Assembly: GCF_000519005.1 (NCBI RefSeq)
Contig: NZ_JAER01000014.1
Coordinates: forward strand, 47,534-111,533
Direction: 5' to 3'
Source of the DNA: Nocardioides sp. J54
GTDB taxonomy: Bacteria; Actinomycetota; Actinomycetes; Propionibacteriales; Nocardioidaceae
Length of the DNA stretch: 64,000 nt
Shown: positions 6,879-15,212 of the stretch, in pieces
How positions within the stretch are numbered: the first letter of the stretch is position 1
Layout of the letters: each line of letters begins with the position of its first letter
Translations under genes and position numbers: made by a program
The notes under the pieces: generated by a model
What the model saw: the letters and a program-made list of their open reading frames with translations, nothing else
Databases searched by the model: none
Told to the model about the DNA's origin: nothing

Positions 6879-8597
6879 GTGACCACGACCACTCCCCCGG
6901 ACGACCCGACCACCCCGCAGACCGGCGCGGAGCTCGACGGCCACGCCGGCGAGCTCGCCGTCGCCGTCGCCCGCGCCCACGGCGTCGAGACGATGTTCAC
7001 CCTCTCCGGCGCCCACGTCTTCCCGATGTACGACGGCGCGGTCAGGAGCCAGCAGGAGGAGGGCCCCGACGCCGGCACGCCGGTGCGCCTGGTCGACGTG
7101 CGCCACGAGCAGACCGCGGCCTTCGCCGCCGAGGCCACCGGCAAGCTCACCCGCGTGCCCGGCCTCGCCGTGCTGACCGCCGGTCCCGGCGTGACCAACG
7201 GCGTCAGCGCGCTGGCCCAGGCGACCTTCGCCGGATCGCCGATGGTCGTCGTCGGGGGCCGCGCCCCCAACAACCGGTGGGGCAGCGGCGCCCTCCAGGA
7301 GATCGACCACCTGCCGATCGTCGCCCCGGTCACCAAGCACGCCGCGACGCTCATGACCGCCGACGACGTCACCGCCGGCATCGACACCGCGTTCCGGCTG
7401 GCTCGCTCCTCGCACCGCGGCCCGACCTACGTCGACGTGCCGATGGACGAGTTCTTCAACGTCGGCACCGGCCGCCTGCCGGTCGTCGGCGAGCCCCGGG
7501 GCGAGGTCCCCGACACCGACGCGATCGACCGCATCGCCGGGCTCCTCGCCCGCGCCGAGCGACCTGTCCTCGTGCTCGGCACCGACGTGTGGGCCGACCG
7601 CGCCGAGGTCGCCGCGTTGCGCCTGGTGGAGGAGATGCGGCTGCCCGCGATCACCAACGGCATGGGCCGGGGCATCGTCCCCGGCGGGCACCCGCTGCTG
7701 GTCACCAAGGCCCGCGGGGCCGCGCTCGGTGGGGCGGACCTGGTCGTGGTCGTCGGCACGCCGCTCGACTTCCGCCTCGGCTTCGGCGTGTTCGGCGGCA
7801 AGGACGGAGCGGACCCGGCGGCCGTCGTACACGTCGCGGACTCGGCCGACCAGGTCTCCCACCACGCCCCGCTCGCCGACCACGTCTCCGGCGACCTCAC
7901 CGCCGTCCTTGACGGGCTGCTCGAGGCGCTCGCAGGCAGGCCGCGCGCCGACTCCAGCGCGTGGGTCGCCTCGCTGCAGGAGACCGCCGCCGCGGCGGCC
8001 GCCCGCGACGCCGAGCTGCTCGGCGCCGAGGCCGACCCGATCCACCCGGCCCGGATCTACGGAGAGCTCGTGCCGCGGCTGGCCGACGACGCGGTCGTGA
8101 TCGGCGACGGAGGCGACTTCGTCTCCTTCGCCGGCAAGTTCGTCGAGCCGAGGCGACCGGGCTGCTGGCTCGACCCCGGCCCCTACGGCTGCCTCGGCGC
8201 CGGGCTCGGCGCCGCGATCGCCGCCCGCATCGCCCGGCCGTCGTCGCAGGTCGTGCTGCTGCTCGGCGACGGCGCCGCCGGCTTCTCGCTGATGGACGTC
8301 GACACCCTCGTGCGCCACGACCTGCCCGTGGTCATGGTGATGGGCAACAACTCCGCGTGGGGCCTGGAGAAGGGCCCGATGAAGATGCTCTACGGGTACG
8401 ACGTCGCCGCGGACCTCGCTCCGCGCACGTCGTACGACCAGGTGGTCTCCGCCCTCGGCGGGGCGGGCGAGCAGGTCACCGACCCGCGGCAGATCGGTCC
8501 CGCGCTCGACCGGGCGTTCGCGGCGGACGTGCCCTACCTGGTCAACGTCATCACCGACGTCGACGCGCCGTACCCGCGCAACACCTTCGGGATCTGA
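6879..8597 (+). CDS. ilvG: Thiamine-diphosphate-dependent acetolactate-synthase-like enzyme
   Basis: 572-residue ThDP enzyme with the three-domain architecture of acetolactate synthase large subunits. RHEQTAAFAAEATGK carries the catalytic Glu that activates ThDP; a central Rossmann-like domain follows; the C-terminal domain has the metal-ThDP motif GDGAAGFS...NN (GDG-x-NNS). It resembles mycobacterial IlvG (Rv1820) along its whole length, including TLSGAHVFPMYDG, LQEIDH and GCWLDPGPYGCLG. A small regulatory subunit is absent nearby, so the true substrate may be another 2-oxoacid. The GTG at 6879 is preferred over a TTG 30 bases upstream because a TACTGT -10 sits six bases before it. The thioesterase gene follows two bases after the stop. 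Confidence 0.85.
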   Translation: MTTTTPPDDPTTPQTGAELDGHAGELAVAVARAHGVETMFTLSGAHVFPMYDGAVRSQQEEGPDAGTPVRLVDVRHEQTAAFAAEATGKLTRVPGLAVLTAGPGVTNGVSALAQATFAGSPMVVVGGRAPNNRWGSGALQEIDHLPIVAPVTKHAATLMTADDVTAGIDTAFRLARSSHRGPTYVDVPMDEFFNVGTGRLPVVGEPRGEVPDTDAIDRIAGLLARAERPVLVLGTDVWADRAEVAALRLVEEMRLPAITNGMGRGIVPGGHPLLVTKARGAALGGADLVVVVGTPLDFRLGFGVFGGKDGADPAAVVHVADSADQVSHHAPLADHVSGDLTAVLDGLLEALAGRPRADSSAWVASLQETAAAAAARDAELLGAEADPIHPARIYGELVPRLADDAVVIGDGGDFVSFAGKFVEPRRPGCWLDPGPYGCLGAGLGAAIAARIARPSSQVVLLLGDGAAGFSLMDVDTLVRHDLPVVMVMGNNSAWGLEKGPMKMLYGYDVAADLAPRTSYDQVVSALGGAGEQVTDPRQIGPALDRAFAADVPYLVNVITDVDAPYPRNTFGI

Positions 8598-8599
8598 GC

Positions 8600-8980
8600 G
8601 TGGGCAGCGCGACCCTGTCCTTCACCGTCACCGACGCCGACACGGCGATCGCGGTCGGCTCCGGGAGCCTGCCGGTGCTCGGCACGCCGCGGTTGCTCGC
8701 CTGGTGCGAGGCCGCGACCTGCACCGCCGTCGAGGACGACCTCCTCGACGGCGAGACCAGCGTCGGCACCCGGGTCGAGATCGAGCACCTCGCCGCCACC
8801 CCCGTCGGCGGCCGGGTCGAGGTGACCGCGCGCCAGGTGCACGTCGACGGCCGGCTGCGCCGCTTCGCCGTCGCCGTCCGCAACGTCGCTCCGGACGGCT
8901 CCCCCGGCAAGCTGGTCGGCTCCGGCGAGGTCACCCGCGTCGTGGTCGACGCCGAGCGCTTCCTGTCCCGGCTGCGCTGA
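8600..8980 (+). CDS. FlK-like hot-dog thioesterase
   Basis: 126-residue single hot-dog domain. The stretch VGSGSLPVLGTPRLLAWCEAA, then GETSVGTRVEIEHLAATPVG, is characteristic of the fluoroacetyl-CoA thioesterase (FlK)-like family, in which the Thr/Ser of ETSVGT, a Glu and the His of HLAATP form the active site; here these are T-S, E and H. It would hydrolyse small acyl-CoA thioesters. The GTG start lies two bases after the stop of the ThDP enzyme, so the two genes are probably co-translated, suggesting the pair handles related short-chain acyl or keto-acid metabolites. The exact substrate is unknown. Confidence 0.8.
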   Translation: MGSATLSFTVTDADTAIAVGSGSLPVLGTPRLLAWCEAATCTAVEDDLLDGETSVGTRVEIEHLAATPVGGRVEVTARQVHVDGRLRRFAVAVRNVAPDGSPGKLVGSGEVTRVVVDAERFLSRLR

Positions 8981-9073
8981 CCCCGGCTGTCCGCGCCCGA
9001 CCGGCCTGCGGGCCGATTTCCGCACCGCCCCGCGCACCTGAGACACTGGGGCGATCTGACTCGAGGAGGAACC

Positions 9074-9148
9074 ATGGGCAAGACCGGCCGCAAGCGCCGC
9101 GCGCGCCGCAAGAAGGGCGCGAACCACGGCAAGCGCCCGAACAGCTGA
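9074..9148 (+). CDS. 50S ribosomal protein bL37 (24 residues)
   Basis: A very short gene beginning MGKTGRKRRARRKK and ending ANHGKRPNS. It matches the actinobacterial large-subunit protein bL37 found in mycobacterial ribosome structures, a roughly 24-residue basic peptide with the same GRKKR...NHGKRPN pattern. It is preceded by a strong GAGGAGGA ribosome-binding site (9063-9070) and followed by a textbook terminator, so it is a monocistronic, probably highly expressed gene. Twelve of its 24 residues are Lys, Arg or His. Its position beside sigR/rsrA may be just local synteny. Confidence 0.92.
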   Translation: MGKTGRKRRARRKKGANHGKRPNS

Positions 9149-9173
9149 GCCCGCTCAGCGCGTTCGCTCGAAT

Positions 9174-9208
9174 CCCCCGGACCTCATGTCCGGGGGTTCG
9201 TCTTTTTT
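9174..9208 (+). terminator. Intrinsic terminator of the bL37 gene
   Basis: Nine-base perfect stem CCCCCGGAC/GTCCGGGGG (9174-9182 and 9188-9196), loop CTCAT, followed by TTCGTCTTTTTT. It is the clearest rho-independent terminator in the window. Confidence 0.93.
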
Positions 9209-9210
9209 CG

Positions 9211-9452
9211 ACGAGGTGCGGGTTATGGCGGCGCAAGGTGCGGATCCTGGCGGCGCGAAGTGCGGGTCGTGGCGGCGCGAAGTGCGGGTCGTGGCGGCGC
9301 GAAGTGTCAGCTGTGGCGGTACGACGTGTCAGTCGTGGCGGCGCACCTCGTACGACCACAAGGCGCACCTCGCACAACCACACGGCACACCTCGAACGAC
9401 CACAACCCGCACCTCGCACAACCACAACCCGCACCTCGTCGTACGAGCGCAG
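9211..9452. repeat. 22-base tandem array with a single orientation switch (family A)
   Basis: Eleven consecutive 22-base units fill the gap between bL37 and rsrA, which are convergent. Units 1-6 (9211-9342) read in the plus orientation with core GAGGTGCGGGTTGTGG; units 7-11 (9343-9452, the last degenerate) are the reverse complement. The switch falls exactly on a unit boundary. There are no spacers and no plausible coding content. Confidence 0.9.
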
Positions 9453-9465
9453 GGCAGCGGGAGGG

Positions 9466-9750
9466 TCAGCCCTCGCTGATCTGGAGCTGGATCTGCTGGA
9501 TCTGGACGCGGACCTTGGCGCGCAGCTCGGCGGGGGCGGTCTCGCCGCACGAGCGGGCGACGACGGCCTTGACCGTGCGCTGGAGGTCGTAGCGCTCCAG
9601 GCACGGGCTGCAGGACTCGATGTGGGCGCGGACGACCGCGCAGTCACCGGCCTCGAGCTCGTTGTCGATGAGCCGGACGATGCGCTCGAGGAAGTCCGCG
9701 CAGTCCGCGTTGCTCGGGTCGTCGTGGAGGTGCCCCTCGTGCGTGGACAT
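9466..9750 (-). CDS. rsrA: Zinc-binding redox anti-sigma factor RsrA
   Basis: 94-residue ZAS-family anti-sigma factor. The HX3CX2C motif is H43-IES-C47-SP-C50, with C17 upstream as the fourth zinc/redox residue and C68 in the tail. In Streptomyces RsrA, thiol oxidation forms a disulfide, ejects zinc and frees SigR. The ATG at 9750 overlaps the sigR stop (TGATG), the usual coupled arrangement; a GTG one codon earlier is also possible. The gene ends 13 bases before a repeat array shared with the convergent bL37 gene. Confidence 0.95.
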   Translation of the reverse strand: MSTHEGHLHDDPSNADCADFLERIVRLIDNELEAGDCAVVRAHIESCSPCLERYDLQRTVKAVVARSCGETAPAELRAKVRVQIQQIQLQISEG

Positions 9751-10406
9751 CACTTGCCTCCCTGGAGGGGTGCGTCTCCCCCGGTCCGGACGTAGTCGGA
9801 GAGCATGTCGCGCAGCTGGCGACGACCGCGGTGCAGGCGGGACATGACGGTCCCGATCGGCGTGTCCATGATCTCGGCGATCTCCTTGTAGGCGAAGCCC
9901 TCGACGTCGGCGAGGTAGACCGCCAGCCGGAACTCCTCCGGGAGCCGCTGGAGCGCGTCCTTGACCTGGCTGTCGGGAAGGTGCTCGAGCGCCTCCATCT
10001 CGGCGGACTTCAGGCCGCTCGAGGTGTGCGCCTCCGCGCGCGCCAGCTGCCAGTCCTCGACGTCGCCGGTGTCGCCGGCGAGGGACTGCTGCGGCTGCCG
10101 CTGCTTCTTGCGGTAGTTGTTGATGAAGGTGTTGGTGAGGATCCGGTACAGCCAGGCCTTGAGGTTCGTGCCGGGCTTGAACTGGTGGAACGCCGAGAAC
10201 GCCTTGGCGAAGGTCTCCTGGACGAGGTCCTCGGCGTCGGCGGGGTTGCGGGTCATCCGCATCGCGGCGCCGTAGAGCTGGTCGAGGAACGGCAGGGCGT
10301 CCCGCTCGAAGCGGGCGGCGCGCTCCTCGGGCGTCTCGTTGGCGACGTCGACCACCTCGGCGTCGTCGAGGGCGTCGAGGGGCGAGAGGTCGGAGGTCTC
10401 TGTCAT
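9750..10406 (-). CDS. sigR: ECF sigma factor SigR (thiol-oxidative stress)
   Basis: 218-residue ECF sigma factor from the ATG at 10406 (MTETSDLSP). Region 2 carries [25 protein letters not shown] and [25 protein letters not shown], and region 4 carries [41 protein letters not shown]. An in-frame ATG at 10460 would add 18 residues and lies ten bases downstream of a perfect SigR promoter, while a TAGGCT hexamer (10415-10420) sits eight bases before the short start. This mirrors Streptomyces coelicolor, where an inducible promoter makes a longer, unstable SigR form. The pair with RsrA controls mycothiol and thioredoxin genes in relatives. Confidence 0.95.
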   Translation of the reverse strand: MTETSDLSPLDALDDAEVVDVANETPEERAARFERDALPFLDQLYGAAMRMTRNPADAEDLVQETFAKAFSAFHQFKPGTNLKAWLYRILTNTFINNYRKKQRQPQQSLAGDTGDVEDWQLARAEAHTSSGLKSAEMEALEHLPDSQVKDALQRLPEEFRLAVYLADVEGFAYKEIAEIMDTPIGTVMSRLHRGRRQLRDMLSDYVRTGGDAPLQGGK

Positions 10407-10469
10407 CGCCCCCCAGCCTACGCGGCCGACGATCCGGGGCCTCTCGAGCGTGGCGGTCATGCAGGCAGG

Positions 10470-10496
10470 AACGCCTCAGCCCGCGACGTCATTCCC
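10470..10496 (-). promoter_or_regulatory. SigR-dependent autoregulatory promoter
   Basis: Reading the minus strand: GGGAAT (10496-10491), 18 bases, GTT (10472-10470), exactly the SigR/SigH consensus GGAAT-N18-GTT. The ATG at 10460 follows ten bases later. The element overlaps the 3' end of the upstream hydrolase gene. Confidence 0.88.
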
Positions 10497-11135
10497 CACG
10501 ACCTCGCGGACGATCCACTCCAGGGTCGACTCGACCACGATCGCCATCGCGTCGGCCTCCGTCAGCGCCGCCCGCTTGGGTACGGCGAGGCCGTGGTCGG
10601 CCTCCGGGACGACGGCCAGGTCCGTGCGCCCGGGCAGGGGGTCGGGGAACTCCTCGGGCCGGCCCATCGGGTCCCGCTCCCCCTGGACGACGAGGGTGGG
10701 GACGCCGGCGCCGGCGAGCTCGGCGAGGCGGGATTTCTCCGGCTTGCCGGGCGGGTGCAGCGGGAACGAGATGGCCAGGCACCCCTGGGCGCCGAGCTCC
10801 TTCGCAGTCCGTGCGGCCGACCGGGCCCCGGCGGACCGGCCGCCGACGACGAGCGGGGTGCGCACCCGCAGCGCGTCGGCGGCGGCGCGCAGGCCCACGT
10901 CCAGCGTCGCGGGCGCCGAGGCGACCTTCTTGCCCGCGCGGCGCCACGGCTGCTCGAACAGCGCGACGTTGATGCCCTGGCCGGGCAGCGCGGCGGCGAG
11001 CGCGGCGAGGTCGCGCGCCTCGATGCCGCCGCCGGCGCCGTGGCTGAGCAGCAGTGTCGCCACCGGGCGGCGGGCCCGGCGCATCACGAGCCGGCCCTCG
11101 CCGTACGCCGTCGGGACGGGGCGCTCCTCGCTCAC
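10476..11135 (-). CDS. Alpha/beta hydrolase, dienelactone-hydrolase-like
   Basis: 219-residue compact alpha/beta hydrolase of the KANL3/Tex30-like type. Seen: oxyanion region [10 protein letters not shown], nucleophile elbow [12 protein letters not shown] (Ser in GRSAG), Asp in QGERDPMG and His in EADHGL. The substrate is unknown. The GTG at 11135 overlaps the stop of the SRAP gene (GTGA), so the two are probably translated together, and its 3' end carries the SigR promoter for sigR. Confidence 0.82.
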   Translation of the reverse strand: MSEERPVPTAYGEGRLVMRRARRPVATLLLSHGAGGGIEARDLAALAAALPGQGINVALFEQPWRRAGKKVASAPATLDVGLRAAADALRVRTPLVVGGRSAGARSAARTAKELGAQGCLAISFPLHPPGKPEKSRLAELAGAGVPTLVVQGERDPMGRPEEFPDPLPGRTDLAVVPEADHGLAVPKRAALTEADAMAIVVESTLEWIVREVVGNDVAG

Positions 11136-11953
11136 AGCAGCGTCCCCTGCGCGTCGTCGTCGGGGCCCGCTCCGGCGGTGCCGTCTCCGGCAGCACCGTC
11201 GCTGGCGAGCGGGACCGGCTCCACCAGCTGCGGGCCGTTGTTGGCGACGTTGCCGACGGCGGTGGAGACGGGGTAGGCCGTCAGGCCGCCCTGCTGGGCC
11301 GGGGTGAGCAGCCCGGACAGGTCGTCGATGGTGTGCCGGGGGTCGAGCCAGGCCGCGCGGCTGTCGCGGTCGACGAGCAGCGGCATCCGGTCGTGGATGC
11401 GGCCGAGCTCGTCGGTGGCGGCGGTGGTCAACACCGTGCAGGTCCAGCGGAACGCGTCGGGCGCGTCGGGCGGCACGGCCTGGTTGCGCCAGATCTCGTA
11501 GAGGCCGGCCATGGCCAGGATCGAGCCGTCCTCGGGGGTGATGAAGAAGGGCTGCTTGCGCGGCTTGCCGCCGCGCACCTTGCCGTCCTCGAGCTCGTAC
11601 CACTCGAAGTAGCCGTCGGCGGGGATGATGCAGCGGCGCGACGCGAACGCCTTGCGGAAGGCGGGCTTCTCGGCGACCGTCTCCATCCGGGCGTTGATCA
11701 TCCGGCTGCCGATCTTCTCGTCCTTCGCCCACGACGGCACCAGGCCCCAGCGCAGGGTCCGCAGCTGCCGGACGGGGTCGCCCTCCTGCTCACCGGCCTC
11801 GTTGCGCGGGCGGCGCTCCAGCACGGCGTACACCTCGTCGGTCGGGGCGACGTTCCACGACGGCGGGAGCGCCTGCTCGAGGCGCGGGTCGAGGACCTCG
11901 AACTCCTCGACGATGTCCTCGGGGCTCCGGCTCGAGGCGTACCGACCGCACAT
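11132..11953 (-). CDS. SRAP/HMCES-type abasic-site protein (YedK family)
   Basis: 273-residue SOS-response-associated peptidase domain. Family members form a covalent thiazolidine between Cys2 and an abasic site in single-stranded DNA. Here the sequence begins MCGRYASSRSPED, so the ATG at 11953 is required to place Cys at position 2; the upstream TTG would bury it. Other conserved pieces: WNVAPT, LRWGLVPSWAKD, MINARMETVAEKPAFR, RRCIIPADGYFEWY and the active-site His in IHDRMPLLV. A TAGATT -10 seven bases upstream suggests leaderless expression. An SRAP gene beside aroA and rsgA is conserved in mycobacteria (Rv3226c region). Confidence 0.93.
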   Translation of the reverse strand: MCGRYASSRSPEDIVEEFEVLDPRLEQALPPSWNVAPTDEVYAVLERRPRNEAGEQEGDPVRQLRTLRWGLVPSWAKDEKIGSRMINARMETVAEKPAFRKAFASRRCIIPADGYFEWYELEDGKVRGGKPRKQPFFITPEDGSILAMAGLYEIWRNQAVPPDAPDAFRWTCTVLTTAATDELGRIHDRMPLLVDRDSRAAWLDPRHTIDDLSGLLTPAQQGGLTAYPVSTAVGNVANNGPQLVEPVPLASDGAAGDGTAGAGPDDDAQGTLL

Positions 11954-11960
11954 GTCCGTC

Positions 11961-11966
11961 AATCTA
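11961..11966 (-). promoter_or_regulatory. -10 element of the SRAP gene
   Basis: TAGATT on the minus strand, seven bases before ATG 11953; the leaderless pattern also confirms the Cys2 start. Confidence 0.5.
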
Positions 11967-12003
11967 GCGGTCTGGTCGGACAGGCCCCGGGTAACGCAGG
12001 GAC

Positions 12004-12516
12004 ATGGCTCTGAGCAGACTCCTCGCCCGTCCCCTCCTGGCGTCGTACTTCCTCGCCAACGGGGTGCAGGACCTCAAGGACGCCCCCGAGCGTGCCCAGC
12101 AGGTCGCCCCGTTGACCGACGCCCTCGCGCCCGCCGTCGAGAACGCCACCCCCGGCTCGGTGCACGTGCCGCAGGACGCCACCACGTGGGTCCGGATCAG
12201 CGGCGCCCTGCAGCTGGCCGCCGGTGCCGCGCTCGCGACCGGCAAGATGCCGCGGCTGTCCGCCGCGGTGCTCGCCGCGACCCTGGTGCCGTCGACGGCT
12301 GGCCACCACCGGTTCTGGGAGGCAAGCGACCCGGCGCAGCGCAAGGAGCAGATGGTGCACTTCGCCAAGAACGCGTCGCTGGCCGGCGGGCTGCTGATCG
12401 CGGCCCTCGACACGGCCGGCAAGCCGGGCCTCGCGTGGCGCGCCTCGCACGCCGTGCACGACGCCCGCCGCGAGGCCGCCCTGCTCGGCACGAAGGCGAA
12501 GGCAGCGGTGGGCTGA
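12004..12516 (+). CDS. DoxX-family membrane protein
   Basis: 170-residue protein with the DoxX pattern: an N-terminal [17 protein letters not shown] helix, a conserved [20 protein letters not shown] segment, and two further hydrophobic stretches ([14 protein letters not shown] and [14 protein letters not shown]). Mycobacterial DoxX partners with superoxide dismutase and SseA in a membrane oxidoreductase complex; whether this one does is unknown. It is divergent from the SRAP gene and 25 bases upstream of aroA. Confidence 0.8.
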   Translation: MALSRLLARPLLASYFLANGVQDLKDAPERAQQVAPLTDALAPAVENATPGSVHVPQDATTWVRISGALQLAAGAALATGKMPRLSAAVLAATLVPSTAGHHRFWEASDPAQRKEQMVHFAKNASLAGGLLIAALDTAGKPGLAWRASHAVHDARREAALLGTKAKAAVG

Positions 12517-12541
12517 CCGGCTCACTAGACTTCCGCGGGAG

Positions 12542-13849
12542 ATGAGCACTCCTGCCCCTGCCGACCACTGGCCCGCACCCACGGCCTCCGCCCCCGTCGA
12601 CGTCACGGTCGCACTGCCGGGCAGCAAGTCCCTCACCAACCGCGCGCTGGTGCTGGCGGCGATCGCGGACGGTCCTTCCGTCGTACGACGCGCGCTGCGC
12701 TCGCGCGACACCCTGCTCATGGCGCAGGCACTCACGGCGCTGGGCGCCACGGTCGACACCACCGGTGACGACTGGTCGGTGACCCCGTTGACCGGCGCCG
12801 TGCCGGGCGGACGGGCCGCGGTGGACTGCGGCCTCGCCGGCACCGTGATGCGCTTCGTGCCCCCGGTCGCCGGCCTGGTCGACGGCCAGGTGCACTTCGA
12901 CGGCGACCCGCACATGCGCAAGCGCCCGGTGCGCGGCATCCTCGCCGCCCTCGCCGGGCTGGGCGTGCAGGTCGACGACACCGCCGAGGGTGAGCCCGGC
13001 GCACTGCCGTTCACGGTCGCCGGCTCCGGCTCGGTGCCGGGCGGCACGGTGGTCATCGACGCCTCCGCGTCGTCGCAGTTCGTCTCCGCCCTGCTCCTCG
13101 CCGGTGCGCGCTTCGACGGCGGTGTCGACGTGCGCCACGAGGGTGCGCCGATCCCGTCGCTGCCGCACATCGAGATGACCATCGCCATGCTGCGCGACCA
13201 CGGCGTCACCGTCGACGACGGCCGGGCCGACCGGTGGACCGTCGCGCCCGGCCCGGTCAGCGCCCGCGACGAGGCGATCGAGCCCGACCTCTCCAACGCC
13301 GCTCCCTTCCTCGCCCTCGCGGCGGTCTCCGGCGGCTCGGTCACCGTCCGCGACTGGCCCGACGCGACCACCCAGGCCGGCGACGCGCTGCGCGACCTGC
13401 TCGCCCGGATGGGCTGCACCGTCGAGCGCACCGCCGACGGGCTCCGGGTCACCGGCCCCGAGGGCGGGCACCGCGGCCTGCAGGGGCTCGACGCCGACCT
13501 GCACGACGTCGGTGAGCTCGCCCCGGCCGTCGCCGCACTCTGCGCCCTCGCGCAGACCCCGTCGCGGCTCACCGGCATCGCGCACATCCGCGGCCACGAG
13601 ACCGACCGCCTCGCCGCGCTCGCCACCGAGCTCGGCGCCCTCGGCGCCGACGTCGACGAGCACCCCGACGGGCTCACCATCCGCCCCGCTCCCCTGTCCG
13701 CCGGCGTCTTCCACACCTACGCCGACCACCGGATGGCCCACGCCGGCGTGATCATCGGCGCCGCCGTGCCCGGCGTCCTCGTCGAGGACGTCGCCACGAC
13801 CAGCAAGACCTTCCCCGACTTCGCGACCTTCTGGTCCGGGCTGTTCTGA
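12542..13849 (+). CDS. aroA: 3-phosphoshikimate 1-carboxyvinyltransferase (EPSP synthase)
   Basis: 435-residue shikimate-pathway enzyme transferring enolpyruvate from PEP to shikimate-3-phosphate. Hallmarks: [18 protein letters not shown] near the N-terminus, the PEP-site [24 protein letters not shown], and [12 protein letters not shown] towards the C-terminus. It has the family's usual length. A TAGACT -10-like hexamer (12526-12531) sits ten bases before the ATG, so it may have its own short-leader promoter inside the DoxX-aroA gap. rsgA follows 28 bases later, as in mycobacteria and Streptomyces. Confidence 0.97.
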   Translation: MSTPAPADHWPAPTASAPVDVTVALPGSKSLTNRALVLAAIADGPSVVRRALRSRDTLLMAQALTALGATVDTTGDDWSVTPLTGAVPGGRAAVDCGLAGTVMRFVPPVAGLVDGQVHFDGDPHMRKRPVRGILAALAGLGVQVDDTAEGEPGALPFTVAGSGSVPGGTVVIDASASSQFVSALLLAGARFDGGVDVRHEGAPIPSLPHIEMTIAMLRDHGVTVDDGRADRWTVAPGPVSARDEAIEPDLSNAAPFLALAAVSGGSVTVRDWPDATTQAGDALRDLLARMGCTVERTADGLRVTGPEGGHRGLQGLDADLHDVGELAPAVAALCALAQTPSRLTGIAHIRGHETDRLAALATELGALGADVDEHPDGLTIRPAPLSAGVFHTYADHRMAHAGVIIGAAVPGVLVEDVATTSKTFPDFATFWSGLF

Positions 13850-13877
13850 GACCGGGCCAGGGACGGAGCGAGGGCTG

Positions 13878-14900
13878 ATGGGGCGCTACGACGAGCACGA
13901 CGTCGAGCACTACGAGCGTCCCCGCCGTCGTACCCGCCCGCGGACGAAGGACCGGCCCACCCACGACGACGCGGTCGACGGCTTCGTCGTCACCGTGGAC
14001 CGCGGGCGCTACACGCTGCTCGTCGGAGAGGGCGACGACGCACACGTGGTGACGGCGATGAAGGCCCGCCCGCTCGGCCGCAAGGGCGTCGTCGTCGGCG
14101 ACCGCGTGCGCGTCGTCGGTGACGTCTCGGGCGCCGAGGGCTCGCTCGCGCGGATCGTCGAGGTCACGCCGCGCTCGACCGTGCTCCGCCGGACCGCGGA
14201 CGACGACGACCCGGTCGAGCGCGTGCTGGTCGCGAACGCCACCCAGCTCGTCGTGGTCACCGCGCTCGCGGACCCCGAGCCGCGACCGCGGCTGATCGAC
14301 CGCGCCCTGGTGGCGGCGTACGACGCCGGGCTGGCGCCGCTGCTCTGCCTCACCAAGTCCGACCTGGCCGACCCCGAGGTCCTGCTGTCGACGTACCGCT
14401 CCCTCGGCGTGCCCTGGGTGGTCACCCGCCGCGGGCCGGAGCGGGCGATCCTCGGCCTCGACGAGGTCAAGGAGCGCCTCGCGGGTCAGGTGAGCGTGCT
14501 GGTCGGGCACAGCGGCGTCGGGAAGTCGACCCTCGTCAACGCGCTCGTGCCGGACGCGCGGCGCGAGACCGGCGACGTCAACGCCGTGACCGGCCGCGGC
14601 CGCCACACCTCGACCTCCGCGGTGCTGCTGCCGCTGCCGGCCGGGTGGGGCGAGGGCGGCTGGATCATCGACACCCCGGGCATCCGCTCCTTCGGCCTCG
14701 CGCACGTGCAGCCCGAGCACCTGATCGAGGCCTTCCCGGACCTCGACGAGATGACCGAGGACTGCCCCCGCGGCTGCACCCACGGCGAGGACGAGCCCGA
14801 GTGCGGGCTCGACGAGGCGATCGCCAGCGGCGAGGCCGACCCCGAGCGCGTGGTCTCCTTCCGCCGCCTCCTCGCCGCCCGCTCCGTCACCGACTACTGA
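13878..14900 (+). CDS. rsgA: Ribosome small-subunit-dependent GTPase A
   Basis: 340-residue circularly permuted GTPase for late 30S maturation. An N-terminal OB fold (about 33-110) is followed by the permuted motif order: G4 LTKSD, G1 GHSGVGKST, G3 DTPG. The C-terminal zinc finger reads CPRGCTH...C. The stretch TGRGRHTST between G1 and G3 contains the switch region. It is 28 bases downstream of aroA and probably co-transcribed. The gene runs into a 22-base repeat array convergent with the DUF2231 gene. Confidence 0.95.
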   Translation: MGRYDEHDVEHYERPRRRTRPRTKDRPTHDDAVDGFVVTVDRGRYTLLVGEGDDAHVVTAMKARPLGRKGVVVGDRVRVVGDVSGAEGSLARIVEVTPRSTVLRRTADDDDPVERVLVANATQLVVVTALADPEPRPRLIDRALVAAYDAGLAPLLCLTKSDLADPEVLLSTYRSLGVPWVVTRRGPERAILGLDEVKERLAGQVSVLVGHSGVGKSTLVNALVPDARRETGDVNAVTGRGRHTSTSAVLLPLPAGWGEGGWIIDTPGIRSFGLAHVQPEHLIEAFPDLDEMTEDCPRGCTHGEDEPECGLDEAIASGEADPERVVSFRRLLAARSVTDY

Positions 14901-14914
14901 CCCCTCGCCACCCC

Positions 14915-15180
14915 GTCGAGACGTCACTTCCGGCCTGTTGAGTGGTCACTTCCGGCGGGTTGAGTGGTCACTTCTGGCCTGTCGGGTGGTCGGTCGTGGC
15001 CGGTCGACTGGTCAGTTCTCGCGCACGCGCCGCGTCTGACCACTCAACCCGCCGTAGGTGACCACTCGACCCGCCGCAGATGACCACTCAACCCGCCACA
15101 AGTGACCACTCAACCCGCCACAAGTGACCACTCAACCCGCCACAAGTGACGCCTCGACCCGCCACAAGTGACGTCTCGAC
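14915..15180. repeat. 22-base tandem array with a single orientation switch (family B)
   Basis: Twelve 22-base units in the gap between the convergent rsgA and DUF2231 genes: five forward units (14915-15024, core GTTGAGTGGTCACTTC), a 2-base centre (15025-15026), then seven inverted units (15027-15180, core GAAGTGACCACTCAAC with variants). Two inverted units are identical. The sequence is unrelated to family A, but period and architecture are the same. It accounts for nearly all of the 312-base gap. Confidence 0.92.
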
Positions 15181-15212
15181 ATCTTGTGGGAGTCGGGAGG
15201 GGGTGGGGAGGG

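Noticed and set aside
5829..8318. Upstream extension of the pdtaS frame on the minus strand
   Set aside because: The extension is antisense to the DUF2785 and ThDP-enzyme genes and has no domain; PdtaS homologues start at the GTG 5828 position.
9211..9452. CRISPR array
   Set aside because: Units are contiguous with no spacers, they invert halfway, and no cas genes occur; the same holds for the other arrays.
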